64,000 nucleotides of DNA from Gilvimarinus algae (GCF_030518215.1 NZ_JAULRT010000062.1:496001-560000), one strand, 5' to 3'. Shown: positions 26,371-36,449, counted from the stretch's first letter. The notes: generated by a model not told the origin, from the letters alone. Translations and numbers: made by a program.

Positions 26371-27138
26371 ATGAAAACCTTATACTTAAGTGCCGCTGCG
26401 CTGCTGTTCAGTGCAGGTATTGCCCACGCTCAGGATGAGGCAGAAGAGACGCCGCCATGGGTGGTATCTGCCGAGCTGGGCGCGATCAATACCACGGGTA
26501 ATACCGAAACAACCTCGGTCAACGGCAAGCTGGACATTACCCAGAATCTTACTCACTGGAAAAATCAGTACATCGCCAGCGTGCTCTATAAAGAGGACAT
26601 GGTAGAGAACGACGATGGCAGCGAAGACAAAGAGACAACGGCGGAGAAGTATTTTGTCTCGGCGAAAAGCGCTTATTTGCTCTCCGGGGAGCACGGGAAT
26701 CTGTTTGTCTTCGGCTCGCACACGCATGATGAGTTTGGTGCGTATCGCAAGTACACGACCTTGTCAGCCGGTTACGGAAATCGGCTGATTGACCGTAAGA
26801 AGTTAACGCTCGATGCGGAAATCGGCCCGGGTTATTTCTGGGGCGACAAGGTCGAAGATGAAGAAAACGATATCATCGTCAAGGAAGAAGGTTTTATGGT
26901 GCGCGGCGCCGCAGAGCTTAAGTGGCTGATCACAAGCAACGCGACCTTTAATCAAAAGTTCGGCGTGGAAGCGGCGGATGATAACACTCGCTACCAGAGC
27001 GATACGTCACTGAGTACCAAAATCAGTGACCGTATGCAGATGAAAGTCGGTTATGCTGTCAGCCACGATACCGATGTCGCTGACGATAAGGAAAACACCG
27101 ACACCACCACCTACATCAATCTGGTTTACAACTTTTGA
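26371..27138 (+). CDS. DUF481 family outer-membrane protein (YdiY-like)
   Basis: A 255-residue beta-barrel protein. The signal peptide MKTLYLSAAALLFSAGIAHA is followed by PPWVVSAELGAINTTGNTETTSV, the DUF481 hallmark, then alternating amphipathic strands ending in YINLVYNF with a terminal Phe. The ATG at 26371 is chosen over a GTG directly before it. The family is common in marine and salt-tolerant Gammaproteobacteria (acid or salt inducible in E. coli); the function is unproven. Confidence 0.88.
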   Translation: MKTLYLSAAALLFSAGIAHAQDEAEETPPWVVSAELGAINTTGNTETTSVNGKLDITQNLTHWKNQYIASVLYKEDMVENDDGSEDKETTAEKYFVSAKSAYLLSGEHGNLFVFGSHTHDEFGAYRKYTTLSAGYGNRLIDRKKLTLDAEIGPGYFWGDKVEDEENDIIVKEEGFMVRGAAELKWLITSNATFNQKFGVEAADDNTRYQSDTSLSTKISDRMQMKVGYAVSHDTDVADDKENTDTTTYINLVYNF

Positions 27139-27170
27139 GTCAAGTGCCCACCGGCCAACGCCTGTTTCAC

Positions 27171-27863
27171 TTAGAGTGAACAGACCTCTCGCGCCTTGCC
27201 ATAGGCTGGGCGCGAGGTGCACGCCTGCTGCCAGCGGTTGACCGCCTTGAATTCATCGAGTTGGAGCGGCTCGCTGGCCTGGTAAAAACCTCCCAGGCAC
27301 TCCACCCAGGGCACTATGGCCATATCCGCGATGCTGTAACTTTCGCCCAGCATATACTCGTGGCGTTCAAGGTGATGCTCAAGCACGCCTAATAAGCGTC
27401 GAGTTTCATCGGTGTAGCGCTTGAGCGGATAGGGATGGTCGCACTTGTCGCGGGCGTATTTGAAAAAGTGCCCAAACTGCCCGAACATGGGGCCGATGTG
27501 CCCTACCTGAAAATAGAGCCACTGATCACAGGCACTTTTGCCTGCCCGGTCCAGCGGGATAAATTCGCCGGTTTTGTCAGCCAGATAGCGCAAAATGGCA
27601 CCTGACTCCATCAAGCTGATGGGGTGGTCATCGGGGCCATTGGGGTCGATCAGGGCGGGAATTTTGCTGTTGGGGTTTATAACTTTAAAAGCTTCGCTAA
27701 ACTGATCGCCTTCGAGTATGTTGATGGTGTGTGGCTCGTAGGCGAGATGCATTTCCTCAAGTGCCAGAGCCACCTTGATGCCGTTGGGCGTGTTCATGGA
27801 GTAAAGCTGGATGTGTGAGGGGTGGCTGGCAGGCCAGCGCTCCCTAACCAGGTGCAGCTGCAT
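27171..27863 (-). CDS. Glutathione S-transferase, YfcG/Nu-class like
   Basis: A 230-residue GST. The TPNG motif (T25-P26-N27) replaces the usual Tyr or Ser and is shared with E. coli YfcG and YghU, which act as disulfide-bond reductases using glutathione. NPNSKIPALIDP carries the cis-proline and MESGAILRYLADKTG the gamma-Glu site, followed by an all-helical C-terminal domain. It is convergent with the DUF481 gene and divergent from moaC. Confidence 0.9.
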   Translation of the reverse strand: MQLHLVRERWPASHPSHIQLYSMNTPNGIKVALALEEMHLAYEPHTINILEGDQFSEAFKVINPNSKIPALIDPNGPDDHPISLMESGAILRYLADKTGEFIPLDRAGKSACDQWLYFQVGHIGPMFGQFGHFFKYARDKCDHPYPLKRYTDETRRLLGVLEHHLERHEYMLGESYSIADMAIVPWVECLGGFYQASEPLQLDEFKAVNRWQQACTSRPAYGKAREVCSL

Positions 27864-27914
27864 AGGGGCCTCCGGGGCAGTCCGTTTGCGGTCAATCCGC
27901 AGTGAGAGAGATAA

Positions 27915-28397
27915 ATGACTTTAACACATTGTGACGACAGCGGTGCCGCCCGCATGGTGGATGTCTCGGACAAGCCGGTAAGCCAGCGAGAGGCCCGTGC
28001 CCGCGCCTATGTTGCCATGTCGGCAGTAACCCTTGAGGCGGTGGCTGAGAACCGTATGAAAAAAGGCGATGTACTGGCTACCGCGCGCATTGCCGGCATC
28101 CAGGCGGCGAAAAAGTGCAGTGACCTTATTCCCTTGTGCCACCCGCTGGCGCTGTCGAAAGTAGAGATCAACTTCGAGCTTCAGCCATCATCGGGTAGAA
28201 TCCGCATCGAGAGTTACTGCAAGCTGGCCGGCCAAACCGGCGTAGAGATGGAGGCACTGACGGCGGCCAGCGTCGCGGCACTGACGATTATCGATATGTG
28301 TAAAGCCATGGATATGGCCATGGAGGTGACACAGCTCTGCCTGCTGGAAAAAAGTGGCGGCAGGCGTGGGCATTACCAGCGAGGCGACGATGATTAA
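27915..28397 (+). CDS. moaC: Cyclic pyranopterin monophosphate synthase
   Basis: A 160-residue MoaC that, with MoaA, makes cyclic pyranopterin monophosphate in molybdenum cofactor synthesis. [44 protein letters not shown] and [21 protein letters not shown] are diagnostic. It is first of a moaC-moaD-moaE operon; moaA and moaB are not in this window. Confidence 0.96.
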   Translation: MTLTHCDDSGAARMVDVSDKPVSQREARARAYVAMSAVTLEAVAENRMKKGDVLATARIAGIQAAKKCSDLIPLCHPLALSKVEINFELQPSSGRIRIESYCKLAGQTGVEMEALTAASVAALTIIDMCKAMDMAMEVTQLCLLEKSGGRRGHYQRGDDD

Positions 28398-28638
28398 ACT
28401 GGTGTTTTTTGCCCGTCTGCGAGAAACCCTGGGCTGCGATGCGCTGACGCTGGATCTGGACAAGCCCGCCACCGCGGCCGAGGTGATCGAACGATTGAAA
28501 GTGCGCGAACCTCACTGGCGCCAAGCACTGGACGATACCCGCTTGTTGATGGCGCTCAACCAGCAGATGATAAAACCCGATGCTGAAGTTCGCCCGGGCG
28601 ATGAGCTGGCGCTGTTTCCACCGGTCACTGGGGGCTAG
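28390..28638 (+). CDS. moaD: Molybdopterin synthase small subunit
   Basis: An 82-residue ubiquitin-like sulfur carrier. It ends in PVTGG, the double-glycine tail that is thiocarboxylated. The ATG at 28390 ([15 protein letters not shown]) overlaps moaC by 8 nt; an upstream start at 28354 is rejected. Confidence 0.95.
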   Translation: MIKLVFFARLRETLGCDALTLDLDKPATAAEVIERLKVREPHWRQALDDTRLLMALNQQMIKPDAEVRPGDELALFPPVTGG

Positions 28639-28640
28639 CG

Positions 28641-29099
28641 GTGACTGGCCAAGTGCAGGTGCAGACAGGGGATTTTGATGTGGGCGAGCAATACCGTGCC
28701 CTGCTCGCATCGGGCGCCGACTCGGGTGGCTTGGCCCTGTTTATTGGCCGGGTACGCGCCGATGAGGGCGCCGACCCGGTGGTGGCTTTGGAGCTCGAGC
28801 ATTACCCTGCCATGACCGAGCGCTCGTTGCAGGCGCTGGTGGGCCAGGCGCAGGAGCGTTGGGCGCTCGATCAGGTGAGTGTGGTGCACCGGGTAGGGCG
28901 GTTGAGTGTCGGTGACCAAATTGTCTTTGTCGGAGTCGCTGCTGCGCACCGGCGTGAGGCCTTTGCGGCGGCGCAGTTTTTGATGGATAAGCTCAAAACC
29001 ACCGCACCTTTTTGGAAAAAAGAGTTTCGGCGCAGTGGCGCCAGCGCCTGGGTGGAGGCGAAAGCGAGCGACGAGGCCGCGGCCAGCTATTGGGCTTAA
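28641..29099 (+). CDS. moaE: Molybdopterin synthase catalytic subunit
   Basis: A 152-residue MoaE that takes sulfur from MoaD to make molybdopterin. LFIGRVRADEG, LELEHYPAMTERSL, VVHRVGRLSVGDQIVFVGVAAAHR and the KLKTTAPFWKKE active-site lysines match the family. It starts with GTG, 2 nt after moaD. Confidence 0.95.
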   Translation: MTGQVQVQTGDFDVGEQYRALLASGADSGGLALFIGRVRADEGADPVVALELEHYPAMTERSLQALVGQAQERWALDQVSVVHRVGRLSVGDQIVFVGVAAAHRREAFAAAQFLMDKLKTTAPFWKKEFRRSGASAWVEAKASDEAAASYWA

Positions 29100-29239
29100 G
29101 GTCAGTGCACTATCTGGGGCGTAGGGGCTGATCTGGTTGCTGGGCTATCAACGCGCCGCTACACGGAGCCTAGCGCCCAGAGGGGCGCTGCCTCAATGTG
29201 CGGCCTCTGCGCGTGTCTCAGCCCCCAAGCTCAGAGGCG

Positions 29240-29596
29240 CTATTCTTCGATGGCCTCATCAACGGCGTCGGCGGTTTTGCGTCCCGCCTCTTTGGTTTTT
29301 TCCCAGCCCTCGCGCCCCAGATCCTTGGCGGTATCCACGCCTTCGCGGGTCACCTCTTTGGTTTTCTCCCAGCCCTCTTCGGCCGCATCGCCGGCGTCAT
29401 CGGCCATGTCGGCGGCCTTGTCTTTCAGTTCGCGCGCTTTTTCACCGGCCGCCTTGGCGGCTTCCTGTGCGGTTTGCTTGGCGCTCTCAAGCGTTTGCTC
29501 GGCGGATTGCTCCAGTTTGGATTCTTCGCCCTCGGGGCTGCAGGCGGTAATGCTTGTCAGCAACGCCAGCGCTGGCAGTAGCAGAGATTTTGTCAT
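29240..29596 (-). CDS. Small lipoprotein with amphipathic repeats
   Basis: A 118-residue predicted lipoprotein with a signal peptide and lipobox SITAC (C19). The mature part is almost entirely Ala/Glu/Lys-rich amphipathic helix with 11-residue-like periodicity, including two near-copies of EGWEKTKE separated by about 20 residues. Such LEA- or YtxH-like repeats suggest an extended helix lying on a membrane or peptidoglycan. The function is unknown. Confidence 0.75.
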   Translation of the reverse strand: MTKSLLLPALALLTSITACSPEGEESKLEQSAEQTLESAKQTAQEAAKAAGEKARELKDKAADMADDAGDAAEEGWEKTKEVTREGVDTAKDLGREGWEKTKEAGRKTADAVDEAIEE

Positions 29597-29756
29597 GGTC
29601 GGTCCCTATATCGGTTGTCAGGGCGCTCTGGTTATCTTGAGGCCTGCGAAAGTGTAAAAGAGTTTTAGCGTCTGTGGTAGCGGGCATGGATGCGGGGGCA
29701 GGTCAAGTTGGTTACAATGGTGGCTTGTGTGAAGCGCTTCCCGATCGGAACAGATC

Positions 29757-29957
29757 ATGTCATTTGAGCAGTTTGAAACCTGGTCGCTCTATCTGGGCGT
29801 TGGCGGCCTGATCGCCTTTATGGTGTTTATCGTCTGGGACCTTGCAAAAAAGTCCAAAGCCGGGCGATTCGGGACCTTCATCCTGTTTCTGGCGTTGGGG
29901 TTGGGGCTTCTCGGGTTTATCATCAAGACGCTCTTGGTCGAGGTTATCGACAAATAA
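29757..29957 (+). CDS. DUF2788 small membrane protein
   Basis: 66 residues with two transmembrane helices (about 12-28 and 40-60) joined by the conserved loop DLAKKSKAGRFGTF. The family is small, found in Pseudomonas and relatives, and of unknown function. It lies 23 nt before the hybrid kinase gene and may be co-transcribed with it. Confidence 0.85.
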   Translation: MSFEQFETWSLYLGVGGLIAFMVFIVWDLAKKSKAGRFGTFILFLALGLGLLGFIIKTLLVEVIDK

Positions 29958-29980
29958 AGAGCCTCTGCGGACAATAACCT

Positions 29981-32218
29981 ATGTTTGATTTGTTTACGCC
30001 CACCTCCAAAGTGCAAAAAGACCGCCAGGTCATTCACGACACAGATGCTCGGGTGGCCAAATATAGTCGGCGTGGCCTAGTGCTCAATTTTCTCGTCTTT
30101 GCCTTGAGCTTGGCCTTTGGCGACTTTTTTTACCGCGAAACCAATCTTGCCATTGTCCTGGTGACGGGGCTTTTGCTCGTGACCTTGCTGCGCAGTTACT
30201 ACTTGTTCCGCTTTGAGGCGCTCTACGCCCGAGCGCCCAAGCGCTGGCGCACTCAATATTTTCTCGCGTCGTTTTTTGGGGCCGTCTGGTGGAGCGTTAT
30301 TCTGGTCAGTCTGACCTGGGTACTGGGCATGCGCGAAGAAACCTTGGTGATGTGGCTCTACACCGTGGTGTTTTACTCTTCGGTGGCGAATGTGTTTGCT
30401 CCTTATATCCGCTTTTTGAAGATTTACCTATTTATAGGCATGATTCCGGCCGCCTTAACGGCCATGCTGCTCGGCACCATTGACGGTTACCTCTACGCGG
30501 CAATCATGGTGCTGTTCTACATGATGCTGGTGCACCAGGCGCGGGTGACCGGCGTGGGGTACTGGGAGCGCCTGGAGGCCAACCATGTATTGCACGAGCG
30601 CGCCAGGGGGCTCGAGAATGAGCAAAAAAGCTCCCGCGCAGCCATCGAGCTGAAAAACGAGTTTTTGGTGAATCTGGGGCATGAATTTCGCGCCTCGCTC
30701 AATGATATTCTCGGCACCTTGTCACTGGTGGACGATGCTGAGTTGTCGGATCGCCAGCGCGACTTGTTGAGTATGGCCAGCAAGGCCGGCGAGCGGCAGT
30801 TGGACTTGGTGAACAACGTGGTGGACTTCTCCAAAATCACCACTAAGTCATTGGAGCTGGATGAATCGGTGTTTGATCTGCGCCGTCTGGTGGCTAAGCT
30901 GGTGCGGGATTTTTCCCTCGAAGCGCACCAGCAGGGGGTCGAGCTTAACTATCTGATGGACTCTGACTTGCCGGCGCGCGTGAGGGGTGATGCTGCGCGC
31001 CTGCGCCAAATTGTTGCCACCTTGCTGGGTCACTCGCTCAAGTTTTCAGTCACCGGTAACGTATTTGTCGAGGTGACTTACAACACCAGTCAAGGTGAAA
31101 ACGGTGAGTTGCAGATCGTAATCAGCGACAGCCACTACCATCGCACCGACGAGGCCAAGGCTGAAGTGGACGAGTCGCGGCTGCAAGAGGCCGAGCAGAC
31201 CGGCCGGGTAGGTATTGGTTTATCCATCAGCAAGGGGCTTGCAGAGTGTATGGAGGGGAGCGTTCATTTGCTGAAAACCCCCTCAGGCGGCAACCGTGCG
31301 GTTATCAACGTGCACTTGCAGACTATCAGTCATCACGGTAAATCCTTAGGCGCCGACCAGCGTTTGCGCGGCAAGCGCCTGCTGTTAGTGGACTTGCCGG
31401 ACCGGGTGGCGCTGGATTTGGTGGACGAGCTGGGCAATTGGGGTGTCCAGGCGCAGACAGTCTATGGCTACGAGCAGGCGGTGGATCGAGTGGCTGATTG
31501 CGCAAGCAGTGGCGAGCCGGTAGATCTTGTGCTGATTTATAACCGTTTGAACAGTTTCAATGCGCTGGCGCTGTCCAAGGAGTTGGCGGGCGCTGAGACC
31601 ACCGCCGATCTCAAGCAGGTGATTGCCATGAGTGTGCTTCAGCGCGATACCGAAGAGGTCCACCAGCACTTGTCGCGCTTCGAGCAAGTGAGTTGCCTGG
31701 AAAAGCCGATTATGTACAAGCAGCTCTACGATGCTTTGTGCCAGCGGCTTCTCACTCAGGTGCCCGCAGACCCCGAGCCCCCGGCCTCTAGGGCCGAGCC
31801 TGTGGCTCCGGTGGCAGACGGCCCAGGCATTCAGCGAGTGCTGGTGGTGGAGGATCACCGGGTCAATCAGATGGTCGCCTCGGGAATGCTGAAAAAGCTT
31901 GGTTGTTACGTGCAGTTGGTGAGTTCTGGGCCCGAGGCTGTGGCTATTTTGGAAAAAGAGCGTTTTGACTTAGTGTTGCTTGACAGCGAGCTTCCCGATG
32001 GCTCGGGAGTGGCCGCCGTGCAAAAAATCCGTGAGCAGGAAAAAGCCGCAAACAGCCGCCGCCGTGTGCCAGTGATTGCAATGATACCGGAGCTCAATGA
32101 GGAGCAGGTCAGTGCTTTGTTTTCAGCCGGTTTCGACGATCAGCTCAGCAAACCCCTGCGCTACGATGCTCTGGAGGGGAGGCTGCAGCGCTGGCTGGGC
32201 GTCGCCAGCGCCGGTTAG
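29981..32218 (+). CDS. Hybrid histidine kinase with degenerate ATPase and first receiver domain
   Basis: 745 residues. About six transmembrane helices (35-185) precede a HisKA domain with H234 in LGHEFRASLN. An HATPase-like region follows (about 300-450), then a receiver (465-590), a Pro-rich linker, and a second receiver (618-742). In the HATPase the N-box asparagine is replaced (LLGHSLKFS, H351) and the DxGxG box reads DSHYH (383-387), while the GxGL motif (411-414) is kept. In receiver 1 the phosphoacceptor position is Y520; receiver 2 is canonical with D668 in LLDSELP. It may act as a phosphatase, a dimerisation partner or a sensor without kinase activity. No response regulator or HPt gene lies beside it. 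Confidence 0.85.
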   Translation: MFDLFTPTSKVQKDRQVIHDTDARVAKYSRRGLVLNFLVFALSLAFGDFFYRETNLAIVLVTGLLLVTLLRSYYLFRFEALYARAPKRWRTQYFLASFFGAVWWSVILVSLTWVLGMREETLVMWLYTVVFYSSVANVFAPYIRFLKIYLFIGMIPAALTAMLLGTIDGYLYAAIMVLFYMMLVHQARVTGVGYWERLEANHVLHERARGLENEQKSSRAAIELKNEFLVNLGHEFRASLNDILGTLSLVDDAELSDRQRDLLSMASKAGERQLDLVNNVVDFSKITTKSLELDESVFDLRRLVAKLVRDFSLEAHQQGVELNYLMDSDLPARVRGDAARLRQIVATLLGHSLKFSVTGNVFVEVTYNTSQGENGELQIVISDSHYHRTDEAKAEVDESRLQEAEQTGRVGIGLSISKGLAECMEGSVHLLKTPSGGNRAVINVHLQTISHHGKSLGADQRLRGKRLLLVDLPDRVALDLVDELGNWGVQAQTVYGYEQAVDRVADCASSGEPVDLVLIYNRLNSFNALALSKELAGAETTADLKQVIAMSVLQRDTEEVHQHLSRFEQVSCLEKPIMYKQLYDALCQRLLTQVPADPEPPASRAEPVAPVADGPGIQRVLVVEDHRVNQMVASGMLKKLGCYVQLVSSGPEAVAILEKERFDLVLLDSELPDGSGVAAVQKIREQEKAANSRRRVPVIAMIPELNEEQVSALFSAGFDDQLSKPLRYDALEGRLQRWLGVASAG

Positions 32219-32250
32219 TGTCCCGCCAGGGCCAAGTCAGTGGCGCCGCT

Positions 32251-33072
32251 TTACGTGCTCGCTTTAAAACTGGCCCAAATGGGGCAGTGATCTGAGGGCT
32301 TTTCCATACCGCGCAGTTCATAATCGATACCTGCATCGACGCACTGGGGCGCCAGTGCCTGACTGGCAAGGATCAGGTCAATCCGCAGGCCTCGTTTGGG
32401 CTCTCTTTCAAAACCGCGGGAGCGATAATCAAACCAGCTAAAGGTGTCCTTGTCTTCGGGGTGCAGTTGTCGGTAGGTGTCAACCAGCCCCCAACCCAGT
32501 AAATGATCCAACCACTCGCGCTCCTCGGGAAGAAAGCTGCATTTGCCAGTGCGCAACCAGCGTTTGCGGTTATCTTCGCCAATGCCAATATCATCGTCGC
32601 GGTGGGAGACATTGACATCGCCCATCAACAGCAGAGGCTCGGTGGCGTTGTGCTGGGTTTGCAGCAGCTGATTCAGGTCGGCGTAGTACTTTTCTTTCGC
32701 CGGAAATTTAACCGGGTGGTCGCGACTCTCACCTTGCGGGAAATAGCCATTGTAGACACGGATGGGGCCAAAATCCGGTACCTCAAAGGTTCCGCCGATA
32801 AAGCGGCGTTGTGACTGCTCGGTATCACCGGGGAAACCCTTAAGCGTTTCTACAAACGGGTGACGGGACATCAGCGCCACCCCATAGTGTGTCTTCTGCC
32901 CGTGGAAGGCGACGTGATAGCCCATAGCTTCCACATCGGCCAGGGGGAACTGGTCGTCGGCGACCTTGGTTTCCTGCAGACCAATAAAATCGGGATTGTA
33001 TTTATCGACAATCGCCTGCAATTGATGCAGGCGCGAGCGTATGCTGTTGATGTTAAACGATATGGCTTTCAT
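32251..33072 (-). CDS. xthA: Exodeoxyribonuclease III
   Basis: A 273-residue AP endonuclease and 3'-5' exonuclease of base excision repair. The ATG at 33072 ([15 protein letters not shown]) is the usual start; the reading frame continues 30 codons upstream into the end of prc, which is rejected. [31 protein letters not shown] and RIDLILAS plus the final KPSDHCPIW catalytic DH pair are all present. Confidence 0.95.
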   Translation of the reverse strand: MKAISFNINSIRSRLHQLQAIVDKYNPDFIGLQETKVADDQFPLADVEAMGYHVAFHGQKTHYGVALMSRHPFVETLKGFPGDTEQSQRRFIGGTFEVPDFGPIRVYNGYFPQGESRDHPVKFPAKEKYYADLNQLLQTQHNATEPLLLMGDVNVSHRDDDIGIGEDNRKRWLRTGKCSFLPEEREWLDHLLGWGLVDTYRQLHPEDKDTFSWFDYRSRGFEREPKRGLRIDLILASQALAPQCVDAGIDYELRGMEKPSDHCPIWASFKAST

Positions 33073-33130
33073 GACAAGTCTGGTTGTTGTGGGGTTGTGG
33101 AGGGGCCGGTGGCTAGCCACCGGCGGAGTC

Positions 33131-35278
33131 TCAGAAGTTGGCAACCTTGGGAGCTTCATCACTTTGGGTGCCGCGAATAAAATCCATAAGAATAAAACCG
33201 GCTTCCGTCAGAAATGGGTCTTTCTCTGGCTCAATTTTATCTGGGCCCGTGTCCATGGCCTGCTCTTCAGGGTCGGCCTCGACACTGCTCTGCTCGCTGT
33301 CAATGTCTTCAAAACTCTCGTAAACGGCGAGGCCCTTGGCTTTGCGGCGCTTGTTCTCAAGTGACAGAAGCTGTTGTTCAAAGCCCGCCTTCTCGCTCAG
33401 GCGGGTCTTCTCGCTGAGCGAAATTCGGTCTTTGCTTGAGTTCTCCTCCACCAGGGTCTGCTGCTCGGTGAGGAAAATGAAATCTGGATCGGATTTCACC
33501 CTATCGCGATGAGTTTGCTCAATCGCTGGCAGCAGTTTGGCGATGTCAAAGTAGCGGTCGTGTTTGACCGCGTGAATGTTGTCCCAGGGCAGGGCGTAAT
33601 CGTAACTACTTTCGCCGACCTCACTTGGGTCGATTAGCTCTGGCAGCTCGATATCGGGCAGCACGCCACGGTGTTGGGTGCTGTCCCCGGAGACGCGGTA
33701 GAACTTGGATTCGGTAATCTTCAGCTGTCCGTACTTCAGAGGTTGCAGCGACTGCACCGAGCCTTTGCCGAAGGACTGGCTGCCGACAATAATACCGCGG
33801 CCGTAGTCCTGAATGGCGCCAGCAAAAATTTCAGAGGCCGAGGCACTGAGTCTGTTGATCAGTACGACGATGGGGCCGCGGAACACCGCCTTGGAGTGAG
33901 AGCGGTAGTTGCGCGAAATGAGTTGATTGGTTTGGCGAATCTGTACCACCGGGCCCTGGTCGATAAACAGGTCGGTCAGCGACGTGGCCTCGTGCAGAGA
34001 GCCGCCGCCGTTGTTGCGAAGATCGACAATGATGCCATCCACGTTTTCCGCTGCCAGCTCGCCGAGTAGCTTAAACACATCCCGCGTGGTGCTTTTGTAG
34101 TTGGGGTCGCGTTTGCGGTAGGCCTCGAAGTCCATGTAAAAGGTTGGGATGTCGATCACGCCAATTTTATAGCTGTTCTCGCTCTCATCGGTCAGCTCGA
34201 ATACGGCTTTTTGAGCCGCTTGTTCTTCCAGTTTTACCTTGTCGCGCTTGATGCTCACGATGTGGGTCGTGCTGCCGGCGGCGGCCTTGGCAGGCAGTAC
34301 CTCAAGACGCACTATGCTGTCTTTTTTGCCGCGAATTAGATCGACCACTTCGTCCAGTCGCCAGCCCACCACATCAGCGATTTCACCATCAGTGCCCTGG
34401 CCGACACCGACGATGCGATCGGCCGGTTTGAGCTGACCCTGCTTGTCTGCTGGGCCAGCGGGAATCAGGCGGACAACTTTGGTGTATTCGTCCTCGCTTT
34501 GCAGCATGGCACCAATACCTTCGAGCGACAGCGACATGTTGATGTTGAAGTTTTCCAGCATGCGCGGTGACAAATAATTGGTGTGGGGGTCGTAGAGCAT
34601 GGTGAAGGCGTTGATGACGGCATTGAAGGCGTCTTCACCGGTTTGTTGGCTCATGCGCCGCGATTGGTTACTGTAACGCTTGACGAGCAACTCGCGGGCC
34701 TCATCAACTGGCTTTCCCGCGAGTTTCAGATTGAGTACATCGGCCTTCACGCGTTTGCGCCAGAGCTCTTTGGCGGCCGCCTCATCGGCTGGCCAGCTGG
34801 CCTTGTCCCTATCTACCAACAAGCTTTCCTCGGTGTCAAAATCAAAGGTGTGCTCTTTGTTTTCCAGCAGGGCAACGGCGGTATCCATGCGGGCGATAAA
34901 CCGCTCGCGATAGAGTTTGTAAATGTCAAAGGCCGGCTTCAACTCTCCTTTCTGGAAGTCATCATCGAATTGATTGCGATGCTTATTGAACTGCTCAATA
35001 TCGGCCTGAATAAAGTAGCTTTTCCCTGGGTCGAGGGTTTTCAGGTAGTTATCGAGAAATTTCTGCGACAGTTCGTCGTTGATGTCCTGATCCCGGTAAT
35101 GGTGCTCGTGCAGAGCACTGACAATGTCTGCAGTGGTCTTTTTCTGTTCGGCGGTGATCTCCAGTGGTTCGGGCTGCAGAGCCTGAGCCAGTTGCGAGAG
35201 CAGAAGCAGAAAACAAAACGCCAGGGAAAAGTTCACACCTGAATGCAGGCGGGGCAGGGGGTTGGATTTTTCCAGCAT
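33131..35278 (-). CDS. prc: Periplasmic carboxy-terminal processing protease Prc
   Basis: A 715-residue tail-specific protease. The signal segment is about residues 15-35. An N-terminal domain, a PDZ domain (around [13 protein letters not shown]...[21 protein letters not shown]) and an S41 peptidase domain follow. The catalytic serine is in [20 protein letters not shown] and the lysine in [13 protein letters not shown]. The acidic C-terminal tail ends APKVANF. The family trims FtsI and degrades peptidoglycan hydrolases with the NlpI adaptor. Confidence 0.95.
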   Translation of the reverse strand: MLEKSNPLPRLHSGVNFSLAFCFLLLLSQLAQALQPEPLEITAEQKKTTADIVSALHEHHYRDQDINDELSQKFLDNYLKTLDPGKSYFIQADIEQFNKHRNQFDDDFQKGELKPAFDIYKLYRERFIARMDTAVALLENKEHTFDFDTEESLLVDRDKASWPADEAAAKELWRKRVKADVLNLKLAGKPVDEARELLVKRYSNQSRRMSQQTGEDAFNAVINAFTMLYDPHTNYLSPRMLENFNINMSLSLEGIGAMLQSEDEYTKVVRLIPAGPADKQGQLKPADRIVGVGQGTDGEIADVVGWRLDEVVDLIRGKKDSIVRLEVLPAKAAAGSTTHIVSIKRDKVKLEEQAAQKAVFELTDESENSYKIGVIDIPTFYMDFEAYRKRDPNYKSTTRDVFKLLGELAAENVDGIIVDLRNNGGGSLHEATSLTDLFIDQGPVVQIRQTNQLISRNYRSHSKAVFRGPIVVLINRLSASASEIFAGAIQDYGRGIIVGSQSFGKGSVQSLQPLKYGQLKITESKFYRVSGDSTQHRGVLPDIELPELIDPSEVGESSYDYALPWDNIHAVKHDRYFDIAKLLPAIEQTHRDRVKSDPDFIFLTEQQTLVEENSSKDRISLSEKTRLSEKAGFEQQLLSLENKRRKAKGLAVYESFEDIDSEQSSVEADPEEQAMDTGPDKIEPEKDPFLTEAGFILMDFIRGTQSDEAPKVANF

Positions 35279-35497
35279 AGGTAACTCTTGGCTCCGGGTG
35301 TACTACTGAGGTGGCTTAAGGCGGGAGGTTCGGCTCCAGCGCCCGTGTCACCGTTATACGGACTCTTGGCTCATTTCAGACTAAGGCCCCGATAGGCCTA
35401 AGACAGCAACATAGCATTATTTGTTCGCCTAGCCCAGCAAGGCTCCCGGGTAAATAAGTGTTGATCGGGTTAAAGGCCGGTAAATACCCCCGCTGAA

Positions 35498-35728
35498 TCA
35501 GTCTCGACTACGCAATATTTGCACTATTTTGGCGCTTTGCCCTTTGGGGGCCGGCTCCAGAGCACTCACTCGAGCGGCCAATTCCCGAGTGGTTCGCAGG
35601 TGGCGCACGAACCGGCGGCAGTTATGACACAGGGCCAAATGCAGCCGTATTTGCCATTTGAGCGATTTGGGCCCTGAGCCGTCCAGATATTCACTGGCCA
35701 GTTGGGCGAGTTCGCGACACTTCAACAT
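35498..35728 (-). CDS. Short zinc-binding anti-sigma factor (zf-HC2/ZAS type)
   Basis: 76 residues from the ATG at 35728 (MLKCRELAQLASEYLDG). The ZAS motif is HLALCHNC (H-x3-C-x2-C), with an earlier cysteine at position 4, as expected for a zinc-dependent anti-sigma domain. There is no transmembrane helix, so it should be a cytoplasmic regulator able to sense metal or redox state directly. Its start overlaps the sigma factor gene stop by 7 nt, the standard sigma/anti-sigma arrangement. A longer frame from 35830 lies within the sigma gene and is rejected. Confidence 0.85.
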   Translation of the reverse strand: MLKCRELAQLASEYLDGSGPKSLKWQIRLHLALCHNCRRFVRHLRTTRELAARVSALEPAPKGQSAKIVQILRSRD

Positions 35729-36447
35729 TGGCCGGTCTCCTGATAGCGATCGATCACTTGCATCAAACTCAGGCGTGCCCGATGAACCAACACCCGGGCG
35801 TTGGCGCTGGAGATATCCAGTAGCTGGCAAATCTCCTCAAAGCTTCTCTGCTCTAAGTCGCGAAGCACAAAAGCGGCCTTTTGTGCAGGCGGAAGCAGAG
35901 CCAGTGTTTTGTTGATGCATCGGTGCAGTTGCGTTTGTTCCAGCAGAGCCTCGGGGCTGTCGAGGTGCCAGTGCGCTGGCGCGTTGGCCCAGTGGCCGTC
36001 GGCGCGAAACTTCATGCCCTCCAGGCCGTCGGTTTCGCCTGGCAGAGCGTCCAGTGACTGCTGGCGGGATTCGCGTTTCGCCCGGTTTTTCGCTTCGTTG
36101 CTGACGATGCGCAACAGCCAGGTTTTCAGGCTGGCGCGGCCTTCGAACTTGGACAGGGCGCGGTGGGCAGAAACCCAGGCTTCCTGTACCACTTCCTCTG
36201 CCAGTGAGGAGCCGGCAATGCCAGTGGCGACGGTGAGCATCACGCTGTAGTGGCGCTCGATAAGGCGGATATAGGCCTGGTCATCCCCGGCCAGGGCTGC
36301 CTCGATCAGTGCGGCCTCTTCGGTGTCGGTGTTGTCAGTATCCGTCAAAGGCTGTACTCGCGTTCTAGTGTTACGCCCCTGAAGCGGGGAAGTATCGAGA
36401 AAGGGGATGGCCGGCGGCCGGTGCCTGAACAGGGCGCAATATATCAT
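35722..36447 (-). CDS. ECF RNA polymerase sigma factor, candidate regulator of the Hvf genes
   Basis: 241 residues from the ATG at 36447, which follows the stop of the DoxX gene by only 2 nt. The sigma-2 region runs from LIEAALAGDDQAYIRLIERHY through VVQEAWVSAHRALSKF to LKTWLLRIVSNEAKNR. The sigma-4 region is CINKTLALLPPAQKAAFVLRD...SFEEICQLLDISSANARVLVHRARLSL. There are about 45 extra residues before sigma-2, so a TTG start at 36348 (LTDTDNTDTEE) is a real alternative. It is flanked by hvfX upstream and a ZAS anti-sigma gene downstream. The operon carries a promoter element shared with hvfABC, from which I infer autoregulation and control of the metallophore. Confidence 0.9.
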   Translation of the reverse strand: MIYCALFRHRPPAIPFLDTSPLQGRNTRTRVQPLTDTDNTDTEEAALIEAALAGDDQAYIRLIERHYSVMLTVATGIAGSSLAEEVVQEAWVSAHRALSKFEGRASLKTWLLRIVSNEAKNRAKRESRQQSLDALPGETDGLEGMKFRADGHWANAPAHWHLDSPEALLEQTQLHRCINKTLALLPPAQKAAFVLRDLEQRSFEEICQLLDISSANARVLVHRARLSLMQVIDRYQETGQC

Positions 36448-36449
36448 TG

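Noticed and set aside
27160-27215. Shared terminator hairpins between the DUF481 and GST genes
   Set aside because: Stems are imperfect, overlap the GST coding end and lack T runs.
29159-29190. Terminator after moaE (AGCGCCC/GGGCGCT hairpin)
   Set aside because: The stem is clear but no T run follows, so intrinsic termination is not supported.
32251-33162. Longer xthA start at 33162
   Set aside because: The extra 30 codons overlap prc and are unlike the family; MKAISFN at 33072 is the normal start.
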